Under the pieces are notes generated by a model. That model was not told the DNA's origin. It searched no databases and saw only the letters and a program-made list of their open reading frames with translations. Source: Corydoras sp. C115 (taxonomy: Eukaryota > Chordata > Actinopteri > Siluriformes > Callichthyidae). Taken from it: DNA of 64,000 nt. Where the stretch lies: positions 608,501-672,500 of the forward strand of contig JAFMOC010000042.1 of assembly GCA_019802505.1 (NCBI GenBank). The letters are read 5' to 3'. The stretch's first letter is position 1, and each line of letters starts with the position of its first letter. Both the position numbers and the translations under genes were made by a program. Shown piece by piece: positions 48,763 to 60,416 of this stretch.

Positions 48763-50354
48763 CGGTCGTAACTCTTTTGATCTGTATGCGAGGTGTGTGT
48801 AAGAGTGTCAGCATTGATTATGTCTGGCTTTTCAGGCTGTAACATATTGGGGGGCTTGTTTTAACACTGTTTGAACTTTTCTCATCTAGGCATTACTTGT
48901 CGTTATATTGGCAAAAACAATTTATCTTTTTATATTATTTATTTATTATGGCTTCTGGCGTCTTTAATCTGATTGCTTTCACCCAACTAACATCAAATAT
49001 TGATTTATTTGTTTGTTAGTTTTTCTTTTGTTTGTTCACTTTGCATTTTGTAAATTGATAAAAAAATAAAAAATAAACAATTATATTTTCCTTGGATTTA
49101 TCTGTATTTAAAATGATATTTTATTTCTTTTTTTTCTTCTTTTTACATATCTTTCTTTGTAAAGGCCCACAGGAGCAAATTTCAACAATCACAAAAGTTC
49201 AGACATTTGAATTTACTACAATCCTTTTTCCAAAGAAGAACTGTTCAGAGACACAGCATGTTAGAAACGGCATGCTGGACACCTCTGTGAGACAGAATTT
49301 AAAAGATTTATGTCATAACACCAAATACATATAATCAAACCATCACAGTATCACCTCCCCAAGATATGGCTCCTGAAGTTCCTAAAGCTCCTCCAAAAAG
49401 TATTGGCTTAACATCTACATATATAATCTACACTATAAAAAGAGGAGCCAGTGTACATAAGATAAAGGATAAGAAACCATAAAAGTAATAAAAGGGCTTT
49501 TGTGGTGCCAGCTGGATTTTAGGGTTGAGTCTGCCCACAGAGGTGTGGCTGGTACATTCTGTTACGGGGCACGGCATGCTGGTAAAAATATGTGGGCATG
49601 CCGGACCCATCCACGTGAGGCAGAACCACAAGAGACAAATACAAGGTTTAATAAACATCAGTAAATGAATGTATTAAAATCAATATACTAAATTATCTTA
49701 GTGAAAGTGCACATCTTACATATCACCCATATACTGTAGTCAGACCTCAGATGCACACGGGATGTAACCCCTACAAAAAGAAACCTACATCAGGTGGCAT
49801 GATGCTCTTACTACTAGTGCAAAGATGTTTACCTCAAAGAGCCTGTGCTTCCGACAGAAAATAAACAGAAGAAATAAAAGACAAAAGATGGTTCTTAGTG
49901 GTCAGATCATACAATGCTGTATTGACTGTGTTAACAATAATGGGAGACCCTGTGATTTCCAGATGCTCCACTGAGAGGCGCATATGGAGCGGGAGATTAG
50001 CAGCTTACCACTTGTTGCCAGCTCTTGATTTCAGCAGGTGAACAAAACTTACTGAGATATGCTCAGACGAACAGCAGAGTGGTGGTGTGCATGCTCCTCT
50101 CTCTGATCATCACACAAGCTGTGTGTACACTTAATTTGAATAATATGGAGACAATGTACCAGGGGATGAATGCTTGACAACCACCAGATCTGTACTGAAA
50201 CCCGACCAATAAGAGGATGGCTATGATAGTTAAATGTCACTTAAAATGTTGGTCAGCTTTTTATATCTAAAGCTAGTCATAATTTTTCCAGCACATTCAA
50301 GCTGACAAAATTCAGATGGGGAGGTAAATATTAGTTACCTATAATATATATATA
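48763..50354. other. Upstream flank, no gene supported
   Basis: Unique sequence, AT-rich to about 49140. A frame of 80 codons at 49092-49334 begins with a T-rich artefact; exon-like starts at 49165 and 49344 are treated under findings. No known domain. Confidence 0.4.
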
Positions 50355-50486
50355 TTATAGGGGGGGGGTCTCCATGCGTATCCAGGTGATAACATTTCAG
50401 GCGCTGGGCATATACACCAATTTATGCACCCTGTGCACACTCACTCACACGGACACACACACAGACTCACACAGACACACACACAC

Positions 50487-50549
<63 letters not shown>

Positions 50550-50641
50550 TATGGGACAATTTAGAACATTCAATTTACCTTCCGTCCATGTTTTTGTATT
50601 GTGGGAGGAAACTGGAGGACCTGGAGAAAACACATACGGAA
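50355..50641 (-). mobile_element. SINE fragment, 5'-truncated, with expanded CA tract
   Basis: Contains the diverged 3' half and core of the SINE (ggcgctgggcatatacacc; catgtttttgtattgtgggag) but no tRNA-like head. The CA-rich stretch within the SINE body has grown into a repeat of about 90 bp (50457-50546). Confidence 0.85.
50457..50546. repeat. (CA)n microsatellite inside a SINE
   Basis: At exactly the place where other SINE copies carry cacacactcactcacacaaa, this copy has a long (CA)n with a short TATA interruption near 50487. Confidence 0.95.
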
Positions 50642-50830
50642 ATGTCACCTTCAGTGACAGGCTGTGTCATACGAAGTGTGTTAAAGAGCATTACCGCAGG
50701 TCCTTCATTCCTGCTGCAGTTAGACTGTACAATCAGCACTGCTCTCAGTAACCACTACCAAACTGACAAATCATTGTACTATAAACATTCTATCATTATA
50801 TGTGCAAGACATTTTTTGCAAGACAAGCTG
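50642..50830 (+). pseudogene. LINE ORF2 C-terminal remnant
   Basis: The plus strand reads VTFSDRLCHTKCVKEHYRRS and then FIPAAVRLYNQ before a stop at 50749. The pattern RY/HYRRSFxPxAVRLYN is a known end of fish Rex1/L2-like LINE ORF2 proteins (from memory). The rest of the element is missing; the upstream reading frame through the SINE is fortuitous. Confidence 0.65.
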
Positions 50831-50846
50831 TTGTTTTTCTACAATT

Positions 50847-51184
50847 CATTCATTCATTATCTTCCGCTTTATCCAATATTGTGGTGGTGGTGGTGGTGGG
50901 GGGGGGGTTTCCCCATGCCCACCCTTGGGAGAACGTTTCGGGCGCTGGGCAGATACACCCAGGACAGGGCGCCAATCTATCGCTGGACACACACTCTCTC
51001 ACACAGACACACACTATATGGGGCAATTTTAAGAACTTAATTGACTTGATCCATGTTTTTGGACCCGGAGGAAACCCACGCGGACACGGGGAGAACATGG
51101 AAACTCCACCCAGATGGGGATTCGAACCGGGAATCCCTAGTGCTGAGAGGCGAACGTGCTAACCACTAAGCCACCGTGCCACCC
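50847..51184 (-). mobile_element. SINE copy, near full length, 13-bp target duplication
   Basis: A and B boxes intact, GAAT tail, and a gtggtggtggtggtgggggg expansion near 50881. Duplication tttttctacaatt (50834-50846) and tttttctgcaatt (51185-51197), one mismatch. Opposed reading frames of up to 150 codons through it are non-coding. Confidence 0.95.
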
Positions 51185-51200
51185 TTTTTCTGCAATTGTT

Positions 51201-51304
51201 ACATAATTTAATTTTTAATCAAATGTGCATTAAAAATTAAATTTTATAATTAAATTTTATAATTAAATTTTTAATCAAATGTGCATTAAAAATTTAATTA
51301 TGTA
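51201..51304. repeat. AT-rich imperfect palindrome with duplicated 29-bp hairpin
   Basis: The outer arms acataatttaatttttaat (51201-51219) and attaaaaatttaattatgt (51285-51303) are complementary with one mismatch. Within lie two copies of taatcaaatgtgcatta, each a small hairpin with the loop in the same orientation, separated by (aattaaatttat)-like units. Confidence 0.85.
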
Positions 51305-51570
51305 AGTTTCCATGTTCTCCCCGTGTCCGTGTGGGTTTCCTCCGGGTTCTCCGGTTTCCTCCCACTGTCCAAAAACATGGATCAAGTCAATTGAGTTCTC
51401 AAAATTGCCCCATATAGAGTGTGTCTGTGTGAGTGAGTGTGTGCCCAGCGATGGATTGGCGCCCTGTCCTGGGTCTATCTGCCCAGCGCCCGAGACGTTC
51501 TCCCTGGATGGGAATGGGGAACCCCACCGTGACCCTAATAGAGGATAAAGTGGGAGATAATGAATGAATG
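51305..51570 (+). mobile_element. SINE fragment, 5'-truncated
   Basis: Starts at gtttccatgttctccccgtg, downstream of the B box, and runs to the gaatgaatgaat tail with few changes. The sequence after the tail, aatcaaatgtgca (51571-51583), also occurs at 51273-51285 and 51217-51229, so the element landed in the AT-rich palindrome with 19 extra bases at its 5' edge. Confidence 0.9.
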
Positions 51571-51583
51571 AATCAAATGTGCA

Positions 51584-52136
51584 ATACTTTTTCGTATTTC
51601 ATGAAATACTTTTTTTTTTTTACGTTTTTCATATCATCTCCCTTCTGTATTATATGCCATGTACATAATTGAGTACTTTGTTTTTATTTTATTATTTCTT
51701 TCTATTTTATTTAATTTTTATTTTGTACATGCTAAGCTCTAGTTCAATTAAATTATTTCTTTTTAAATGACTTCTTTTTATAGATACAGTGCATTAGATG
51801 TATCTGTATCTTATCTTATCTTATCTTATCTTATCTTATCTTATCTTATCTTATCTTATCTTATCTTATCTTATCTTATCTTATCTTGTCTTATCTTAAG
51901 TAGCTATCCTGTACGCATGAGCTAGTTTTTTTTGCAAACCATTTCAACACTTGCTATCATTTATACAAGGCGAAAGGAAATCCAACACACTACGTAATAA
52001 GCATCTTTAATACACTTGACTTTCAGGTGATAAAAAAAAATTAACAATATTTAACAAAAAGTCTCAGTATATTGATAAATAACATTTGTTAATGTGTAAA
52101 TGATGCATTATTGCTAAAAATAAAAGTTGACAAGTC
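51584..52136. other. AT-rich spacer with TTATC microsatellite
   Basis: T-rich sequence (51609-51760) leading to a (TTATC)n tract. It may be a decayed LINE tail, as such tails often end in short tandem repeats, but no coding part is visible. Confidence 0.45.
51807..51898. repeat. (TTATC)n pentanucleotide microsatellite, about 92 bp
   Basis: About 18 units, one of them TTGTC near the end. Confidence 0.97.
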
Positions 52137-52315
52137 ATTTATTCATTCATTATCTTCCGCTTTATCCTCTACTAGGATCACTGCAGGTGTTTACCATGCC
52201 CATCCAGGGGAGAACGTTTATATACACCCAGGACAGGGCGCCAATCCATTATGTGTCCATGCTTTTGGACTGTGGGAGAAAACCGGTGGACCTGGAGGAA
52301 ACCCACGCAGACACA
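52137..52315 (-). mobile_element. SINE fragment, 5'-truncated and internally deleted
   Basis: Tail cattcattatcttccgctttatcc as printed, then the body to aggaaacccacgcagacac, with deletions in the CA-rich core. It abuts the next SINE with only a target duplication between them. Confidence 0.85.
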
Positions 52316-52329
52316 AATTTCAGCATTAT

Positions 52330-52598
52330 CCATCCATCCATCCATCAATTATCTTCCACTTTATCCTCTACTAGGGTCGCGGTGGGGGGGGGTTCCCCAT
52401 GCTCATCCAGGGGTGCTGGGCAAATACAATTCAATTGACCTTGATCCATGTTTTTGGACTGTGGGAGGAAACCGGAGAACCCGGAGGAAACCCACGCAGA
52501 CACGGGGAGAACATGGAAAATCCACCCAGATTGGGATTCGAACCGGGAATCCCTAGCGCTGAGAGGCAAACGTACTAACCACTAAGCCACCGTGCTGC
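52330..52598 (-). mobile_element. SINE copy, internally deleted, 14-bp target duplication
   Basis: A and B boxes present (ggttcgaatcc; ggtggcttagtgg), with the segment from gggagaacgtttc to the CA-rich core deleted. Duplication aatttcagcattat (52316-52329) and aatttcagtattat (52599-52612), one mismatch. Confidence 0.92.
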
Positions 52599-52931
52599 CC
52601 AATTTCAGTATTATTCACCATAATTGTAATATACATCATATTAATTGTTCACTTTTTTGGATTTACACTGTATTATGGCATAAACATGGATTAAATTGTA
52701 ACAAATACACTGTCAAAATGATTGTTTTGTAACCACAAGTTACATGATTTTAACTAAACATGTAGCCAAGCATGTCATATAACGCTCATCTTACCTCCAG
52801 GCTATTCCTCAAATATGCATTCTTGATAGAACATGTATGCAACACACTCATGTGCTTTACAAATGACAATGTAATATAACTAGAATTTGGCATTTGTTTG
52901 AGTGCCTAAATAGACATTTTTCTAGTTTCAT

Positions 52932-53010
52932 CTCTGGGCACACACTAACTCAACGAGACACACTATAAACACTATATAAGGATAATTTAGATAGGGACAA
53001 TTTGGAGCAG
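52932..53010 (-). mobile_element. Small SINE remnant
   Basis: tctgggcacacactaactca to gggacaatttggag matches only the CA-rich core of the SINE. Old and heavily reduced. Confidence 0.55.
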
Positions 53011-53030
53011 CTTGTTTACATTTGCATTAA

Positions 53031-53110
53031 ATTACATTTGGTCATTTAGCAGACGCTTTTTTCAAAAGCGACTTACAAGGTGAACACAGCATTCATGGAG
53101 CAATGAGAGT
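53031..53110 (-). mobile_element. V-SINE/LINE tail fragment
   Basis: catttggtcatttagcagac then gcttttttcaaaagcgacttacaa is the common tail (on the minus strand ttgtaagtcgct...), followed by catggagcaatgagag, which is also present in the copy at 42211. Confidence 0.65.
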
Positions 53111-53190
53111 AAAGTGCCTTGTTTACCTTATGCTTTTGGAAGAGTTAAATGCTAAATACTACACCACATGCTGCCATATTAATAAATGTT

Positions 53191-53338
53191 TTCATTCATT
53201 CAGTCATTATCTCCCGCTTTATCCTCTAGTAGGGTCGCGGTGGGGTTCCCCATGCCCATCCAGGGGAGAACGTTTCGAGCGCTGGGCAGATAGACCCAGG
53301 ACAGGGTGCCAATCCATCGCTGGGCACACACTCACTCA

Positions 53339-53394
<56 letters not shown>

Positions 53395-53453
53395 ATATGG
53401 GCCAATTTGGAGAATTCAATTGACTTGATCCATGTTTTTGGACTGTGGGAGGA
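53191..53453 (-). mobile_element. SINE fragment, 5'-truncated, with CA expansion
   Basis: 3' tail and body up to ggactgtgggagga; the promoter head is missing. The CA-rich core has become (CA)n at about 53342-53391, as in the copy at 50355. Confidence 0.9.
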
Positions 53454-53479
53454 TTGAATTTTTGAATTTTATATTACAG

Positions 53480-53530
53480 TTTTTGGACTGTGGAACAAAA
53501 CTGGAGAACCCAGAGGAAAACCATGGGGAC
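53480..53530 (-). mobile_element. SINE core fragment, half of an inverted pair
   Basis: tttttggactgtggaacaaa then actggagaacccagaggaaa is the conserved core on the minus strand. It meets a plus-strand fragment at 53531. Confidence 0.75.
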
Positions 53531-53748
53531 AAATCCAAAAACATGGATTTAAGGTAAACTGAATGCTGTAAATTGTTTATATGTGTTTGTGTGTGTGTGT
53601 GTGTGTGTGTGAGTGATTGATTGTGTGCCCAGTGATGGCACCCTGTCCTGGTTGTACCCAGTGTCTAAAACATTCTCTCCTGGATGGGTATGGTTAAACC
53701 TCCCGCGACCCCAGTAGAGGATTAAGTGGAAGATAATGAATAAATAAA
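53531..53748 (+). mobile_element. SINE fragment, other half of an inverted pair
   Basis: Runs from atccaaaaacatggatttaa to ggattaagtggaagataatg in plus orientation, with a (GT)n in the CA-rich core (53588-53611). Diverged and 5'-truncated. Confidence 0.8.
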
Positions 53749-55219
53749 TTAATTAATAATATAGCTTCTAATTTAAATTAATTTATTGAAAAAAAATCTG
53801 TGGCATGATAGCTTCTTCAAATGGATTTGCTTCACAATAGTAGTATGCAAAATTATTATTCTGGATGTTTGAATGATAATAATGACCAATTTGTCAATTT
53901 ATTAAATACTTTTAATTGATATGTATATATGTGCAGGAGAAAATAATGCTGCAAATTTATATTTTAGAACATCACTCTCCATTTCCTAATCAGTTCAGTT
54001 TTCATTTTGTAAGAATTGAATTACAACTAAAATTAAGTTTCTATTATATAACTCTCCTTCATACATACACTTTATATTACTCAGGTTTAATAAAGAAAAT
54101 TAAAAGAACATTATTTCGTATATGAAAATGGCTCCAGAAGTCCTTCTTTGAAGCAGTTTTTTTGTTTTTGTTGTGGTGGTTTAGAAACATATACTCAGTG
54201 TTTCCTGCTCTTGGCTTTTGATTAGAATCAGTGCTTACATGAATGCTGAGGTAAAGACAGGATGGTGCATTATTCTGCATGACAGCATCTCGTTGTGTCT
54301 AGGTTCTTTGAACCCCTGGACTTAAATGAGCCCCCATCTTTTTACTGTACAGATGGTATCACAAAGGGTGTCTTAATTTGTCATGCTAAAGCTTCCATGA
54401 AACCTCTGAAAGTGTGTTTGGTCATTTAGGAGGTGATTTCATAGCTTGGTTTATCATGGGAAGGTTTTTGTTCTTATATGAAACGCCACAATTTAAAAAA
54501 GTGAGAAAAGCTAAAAGAGGATGTATACGGTTTTGACTGACGATGCTTAGATGGTAATGAACTTTCCCAACACATGGATGACATGACTGTACGTCTGCTC
54601 TCTGAACACAGATTGCATCAGGAAGTTTATAGCAGTCAGACCATGTTCATCTGTGACTCATAAACCACTTTATTCCATCACTGTGCCATATCGTGCTAAC
54701 AGTGGCTGTGCAAGAGTGCAAAACCTGACCATAAAGTCTCTTTCTCTAATGACAAACTTACACTTCATGAGAAAAAGACCAGAGGTCTCTGAAGTGGGGC
54801 GGTGACCTGGAAAAATGCCTCCAGTTTTCCCGTAAAGTGCCTGTTCGGTTTGGGGTTTTGGCTCATTTTGGGTAATGATAGAGACAGTTTGTCACTGTTT
54901 ATTCAAGCTAGAGGAAGAACTCAAAAGAAGAGAGACGAATGCAGCATGTAGAGTGCAGTTGTTTCTTGCCGATGACTTATGTGAACACTAGATGGAAGCA
55001 GTTTGCTGGTTTTGGCTGACACATTGGTACAGTTACAAAAAACAATGTAAAGTTTATATATATTATATAGTGAATATGGCATTCACTTATTAATAACTTG
55101 TTTGGGTATAAACATATAGCATTATTTTGATCAAACAACTTGGGAACTACTGTTCAGAAATAAATATTACTGTTAAGAGTAAGAGTAGCACAAATCAAGC
55201 CATAAAAGTTAATAAAGAT
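53749..55219. other. Upstream flank, no gene seen
   Basis: AT-rich to about 54120. The part 54280-55010 has mixed composition and few simple repeats and may hold a conserved element; it includes a CTCF-like motif at 54986-54995. Confidence 0.4.
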
Positions 55220-56325
55220 AACCAAATAACCACACAAATAATACAAAATATTAGACAAATATTGTCAATGAGGAAAATAATTACAGTATTACATATCTGT
55301 GAGTGGAAAATGTATGTAAGCCTTTACTCTGACCTGCTTGTACAGCAATACCTGCAACCAAATGGTATTGTTTAAAACAGTTTCATCTCTGTTAGGTTAG
55401 TGAATTTCTTAAACAAAGTTTTAGCTATATGTCTTGAAACAACATTTTTTTAAAGGACATTTTCTTGGCCGTTTCAAAACTTCTTTGGCTGAATGAGTGT
55501 GTGTTTAGGGACAATGACTTGTTGCATGTTTTACATTCTTTTGAGATGCAACTCAATGATGTTTCAAAACAGGCCCAAATCATGATGCTACCACCACCAT
55601 ATTTCACAAATGGAATGGAATTTTCATGCTGAAATGCTGTGATTTCTTTTCTACAAACACAATGCATTTTATTTCAACTAAAATAAAATAAAAAACATTT
55701 TTATTCATATACAAAATATTGTTCCAATTTGTTTTATGCAACCCTGCAATGCACACCACTGTTGTTTAGTGTTCTGCAGATGGTGGACATATGACCATTG
55801 ACATTAGCCAATATGAGAACAATTTGTAGTTAATTAAAAGTTACATTGGGTTTTCTTTGTAACCTTAAGGACTATTACATTCCTTGCTCTTGGCATGATC
55901 TTTGTGGATTGAGCACTTTTCTCTGACTAGATTAGACTAGAGTCCAAACATTTAAGCAATGAATTTGTAACATTTTCCAGCTTGAAGATTGAACACTCTT
56001 CGTCCGTGGTCCTTTTTTTTTTTACTTGTAACACCATATACTTCCACAAACTGTTGTTTCTTAATTTAGACTTTTAAATATCCCTGTTTTTTAATTAAAG
56101 CAGGGTACCCTCTCACACCTAATTGTCATGCAATTGATTAAAATTACCTGACCTTCTCTGACTTTAAATGATCTGCTAATCCTAAGGATTACATACATTT
56201 GCCATTTCACTAATGTAATATTGAATACTTATCCAATATATACTCCTGACCAAATACAATATTTTTTGTCATTTGTCACATTTATGAGGCTTATAGAAAA
56301 TTCTGAAGGGTTCACCAACTATTTC
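55220..56325 (-). mobile_element. Decayed Tc1-like transposon, second family
   Basis: On the minus strand a Tc1 transposase motif is readable as VKYGGGSIMIWACF (55566-55607). Further downstream in element sense, caacaagtcattgtccctaa corresponds to the QQDNDPKH region. On the far side, atagtccttaaggtt and attagccaatatgagaac match parts of a widespread vertebrate Tc1-like element that I recognise. The ends are long decayed inverted repeats: attacatatctgtgagtgg near 55288 pairs with attacattagtgaaatgg (complement near 56210), and the right end reads agaaaattctgaagggttca. It is riddled with stops and deletions and inactive; the left boundary is approximate. Confidence 0.75.
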
Positions 56326-59300
56326 ACACTGATACACTTTATTTTACAATTACAAACTGTAGTTCATGTGTTTAATTGTATACTTTATTAGTTCTATTTC
56401 CGCTACTCTTTAATTATCCCTTTTAGGAATCCCTACAGGAGCACTACAGATCACATATTTGAATAATGGATAATACTTAGCACAGATGCAGTGGTGTTGT
56501 GTTAATGTATTCATGAGTGTATTACATGAAGCACTGCTGGACTTTTGAAACATCTCGTGTTTGTACTTGTGTGTACTGATAAAGAATTAGACTAGACCAT
56601 ACTGTGCAGCAATGAATGAGATACTCTCTGATTTTAGATCTAAATGGTAGGGAAATGAGGTCGAAGTGTCTAATAAAGTGGAGCGTGAGTTAACAGAGTT
56701 TTCAGAAGCTCCATCAGCACTGCCATGTCTAATTCACTCATACAGGTTAAACACACACTAATAAATTACCATCAAATTATCAAATTAGTGTCAGTTCAGG
56801 CCTGAGAACAATCCACAGCACAAATAATACCTGCTCTGTGGTAGTCCTGAATATTAAACAGAGTACAGAGCAGTAGGGATAAAGTATGCAAACTATAACA
56901 GAAGGTCTAAAAGCTTCGGTGGCAGGATGAAGAGAGGGGGAGACAGAAGAAGAGAGATTATATGATGAAACCATTTGGCCAAATTGATACATTAATTACA
57001 TGAATGTGTAGCATAAGTTAGAAGAAGTTTATTTTGTATCTTTAACATGCTGTGTAGCTTAATGTCGTGCAAAAGTGTGTTTGTATGTTTTATCTTTTTA
57101 AGTGTGTTAAAGAATGTGTATTTAGCAATATGAATTTCACAATTTGCAGTTGTTACATGTAAATAAATCGTCCCTGATATGTATCTTAACAATGCTTTGT
57201 ACTGGATTTAAAAAAAAATCTTGAATGAAAAACATGCAGTTTTTAAAAAGAAACATCTATATACTTTGATTTACAGTTATTGCTATGTTTGACAGGAATC
57301 CTTTCATTACGTCATTTACTACACACTGCAGTAGTAGCAATTATATAATTAATTAACATTTAGAAGTAGTAGTAGTAGCAGCAAACATTTCATTGATGAC
57401 TGCATGTAAAGTGTCTGCTTGAGGTCTGATCTGAAATTCAAGTGGTTGTGTAAACTTGATAAAAATGTCTTTTTAACCTGTTCGTAATTTATTTTATATA
57501 ATGACTATATCTAGATGTAGGCTGAGTCACTACTTCAAGAAACAACTGAAAATATTCTAAAAATTCTACAGTGTATCTGGGTTTTTCCATAACTACTGAT
57601 TTATGGTGTTCTCATTTGTAAGTTGTTTTGGATAAAAGTGTCCGCTAAATGCCTAAATCTAAATATATATATATAGGGAGCATAAAAGCACTATATGCAA
57701 TGAAAGCCATACTTATTTATTGGGAGAATAATTGAGCAGAATGGCAGGAATCAGTTGTTATATGTTCCAAATTATGTGCTTGCCCTTTTGTGAGAAGCAC
57801 TGTTGTCTAAAACATCACCTTTGACCTTTGCTTCCCTGTGCATCCCAAATACACGTGTTCCTCTAATTTTTGACTATAGGCATTAAAAGCCCAGGATATT
57901 TCTGTGATTTCTGTGATATTTGTGATATTTATGTGATATAACACTGTGATTAATTAGATGATTATGTTTTAATTATTAAAATCTATTACCTTGGATAGTG
58001 CTCCAGGATTGGGTAAATCCAGTGTTGTGAATGTAGTACTTGCAGTGAAGCTGTCATGTCTCAAAAAACAGATTTGCAATGTGTTTAACTTTTATCACAT
58101 ACAGATTAACTATATACAGCACAGTTAGAAACAAAACATTTTTGGGCATTTTTCCTACATTAAAGAAAATAATTAAGTTATTTTTGTTTTAATACTTTGT
58201 TTTTACTACTTTTTATATTTTAAACATTATAAACGGGGCATCTGTGACAAGTGCAATTTTTCCATGGGGTATTACTGAGGTATTCTGATTCTGCCTCTGA
58301 TGCTTATGGATTGACACTACTTTATAGTATGAGCAGACAACTTCAGAATCCCTGAGCTTTTAAATGACCAACTAAGTAAAAATAGTATATGCACATAAAA
58401 CAGAATGCCTGAGTAGTAATACTAATTACTAGTGAAAATAATTCTGTTGAGTTGTGGTGACCTATTTTTTAGGTTACATGTTTTAAACATATATTTTTCT
58501 ATGGAAGGCAGCTATTTGTTTTTCATTCATTTTAAAGCATAAAATTATAGCATTGTGTTACTTCAAGAACAACATTAATTAGATTTACAAGACCAACTTG
58601 CTTCTTCATTCTCAAATAATTTTGATCAGAGCTCTTTTGTCTTAGTTTCTTTTTTTGTCTTTACAATTACAAGTGTCTATTGCTGTGGTTTGGGAAAAAA
58701 AACAGTGATCTTTTTGAGTATCATATGTCTTTTCATGGTGGGTCTTTAGCTGTAATTTTGTTTATTAGCTAAACAAAGTAATAAGAATAAACATTAACTC
58801 TTCTAATCTCCAGAGATGTTGGGGTTGTGAAGAGGTAGTTTGTTCAGCTAGCATGTCTTTAAAGAAACCAAACAAAAAAAACATTATAGGTTCTGTTGGT
58901 GTGTTTTGTTTGACAGAAATCTGAACAGAGTTCACAAAATCTCTCCAAAATTTCATGAAGGAAAAAACCCTAATATAATTTACCACATTTTCTTCTTATG
59001 AACATGTTTAACCACAAAGTATCATGGTTTTCTTGATGTTTTCATTAAACATGTTGGGAAATGTTGCACATCAGATACATATTTAATTACACCTGAATTT
59101 ACAAACCATTTTAAACTCAAATATATGTTTTTATTTGAAAAATATAGCATTAATAAGTTATGAATAAAAGTGTTGTAGGACATACTTCCTAATGTTTGCT
59201 TTATGTAATAATCACCTAAACATGTAAAAAACCGTTCAGAATTAATTAATTACAGGCAACTATAGTTGGAAAATGAACAATTTATTGATGAAAATTTCAT

Positions 59301-60030
59301 CCATTCCTGGAGTCTTTAGAATAATTACATCACACATTATTGTTAAAATGTGTTTCTAATTGCGACTGCAAAGGCTTCATAACCAATTTAGCTTTTTACT
59401 AATTAAATTTACTAAAGAGTCAATTCTAGAGTCACTGGGTGCAAAGATTCACCATGGATTAATGCCAGAGCAAGACAGACTTGTGCCAATACTGTGTTGT
59501 GGGTGGCTTCTGAGCAAACATGAAAAGACAAGCATGTGTTTTATATATGCTGTACATTGCACATGCGGTCATTAAAGGCAGCAGCATTTCATTTGCTACA
59601 TTTTAAAACTATATGCCACCTTTCAAGAGTAGTTTTGAGTATTATGTTGCTTGGGTATGCTATATGCATGGCAGAGGGGCCTTTGTGGATTGTGGCACTA
59701 AGGGAAAGACCCTGCAGTGCTTGAATATTAACCAGAACTTCGTTGCTTGTGGGTAACAATAAAACAAAATTATGTCTGCATACAAGATCATTTTTCACTG
59801 TAAATATTTTTAAAGCTAATGTTGAAAACAAAACACTCATTATTAAAATTCTGTGCCTGCATGTACATGAGCAGAATGTTTTATTCACAGATATAATTAA
59901 CATTTAAAAAAGACAAAATATTTTTTTAACTGTCAACAACACATCTGATAGAGATGAAATACACTGTAGTTGATGATATATTTGACAAATTTAATATTAG
60001 TAACAAGGTGACTACTAACCAGTGGCATAA
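56326..60030. other. Upstream flank, no gene seen
   Basis: AT-rich, largely unique. It holds a LINE/V-SINE tail at 57530-57662. Short frames (58765-58986, 59360-59575, 59589-59903) have no recognisable product. Confidence 0.4.
57530..57662 (+). mobile_element. LINE 3' end remnant
   Basis: ctacttcaagaaacaactga encodes a trace of the FKKQLK end, followed about 70 bp on by ctcatttgtaagttgttttg and gataaaagtgtccgctaaat. This is the same order as in the LINE at 41205-42030. Confidence 0.55.
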
Positions 60031-60031
60031 A

Positions 60032-60083
<52 letters not shown>
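60031..60083. repeat. (ATT)n microsatellite, first block
   Basis: Trinucleotide repeat interrupted by two SINEs; further blocks at 60405-60417 and 60768-60820. Confidence 0.95.
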
Positions 60084-60085
<2 letters not shown>

Positions 60086-60404
60086 TTCATTCATTATCTT
60101 CCGCTTTATCCTCTACTAGGGTCACGGTGGGGTTCCCCATGCCCATCCAGGGAAGAGCGTCTCGGGCGCTGGGCAGATACACCCAGGACAGGGCACCAAT
60201 CTATTGCTGGGCACACACAAACACACTCTATATGGGGCAATTTGGAGAACTCAATCGACATGATCCATGTTTTTGGACTGTGGGAGGAAACCAGAGAACC
60301 CGGAGGAAACCCATATGAACTGGGGAGAACATGGAAACTCCACCCAGATGGGGATTCAAAGTGCTGAGAGGCGAACGTGCTAACCACTAAGCCACTGTGC
60401 CGCC
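60084..60404 (-). mobile_element. SINE copy in an ATT microsatellite, B box deleted
   Basis: Full-length except for a deletion that turns gggattcgaaccgggaatcc into gggattcaaagtgctgag, removing most of the B box. Flanked on both sides by ATT repeat. Confidence 0.93.
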
Positions 60405-60416
60405 ATTATTATTATT

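Noticed and set aside
55425..55667. 80-codon minus-strand frame as a gene
   Set aside because: It contains a Tc1 transposase motif in a decayed transposon and is frameshifted after it.
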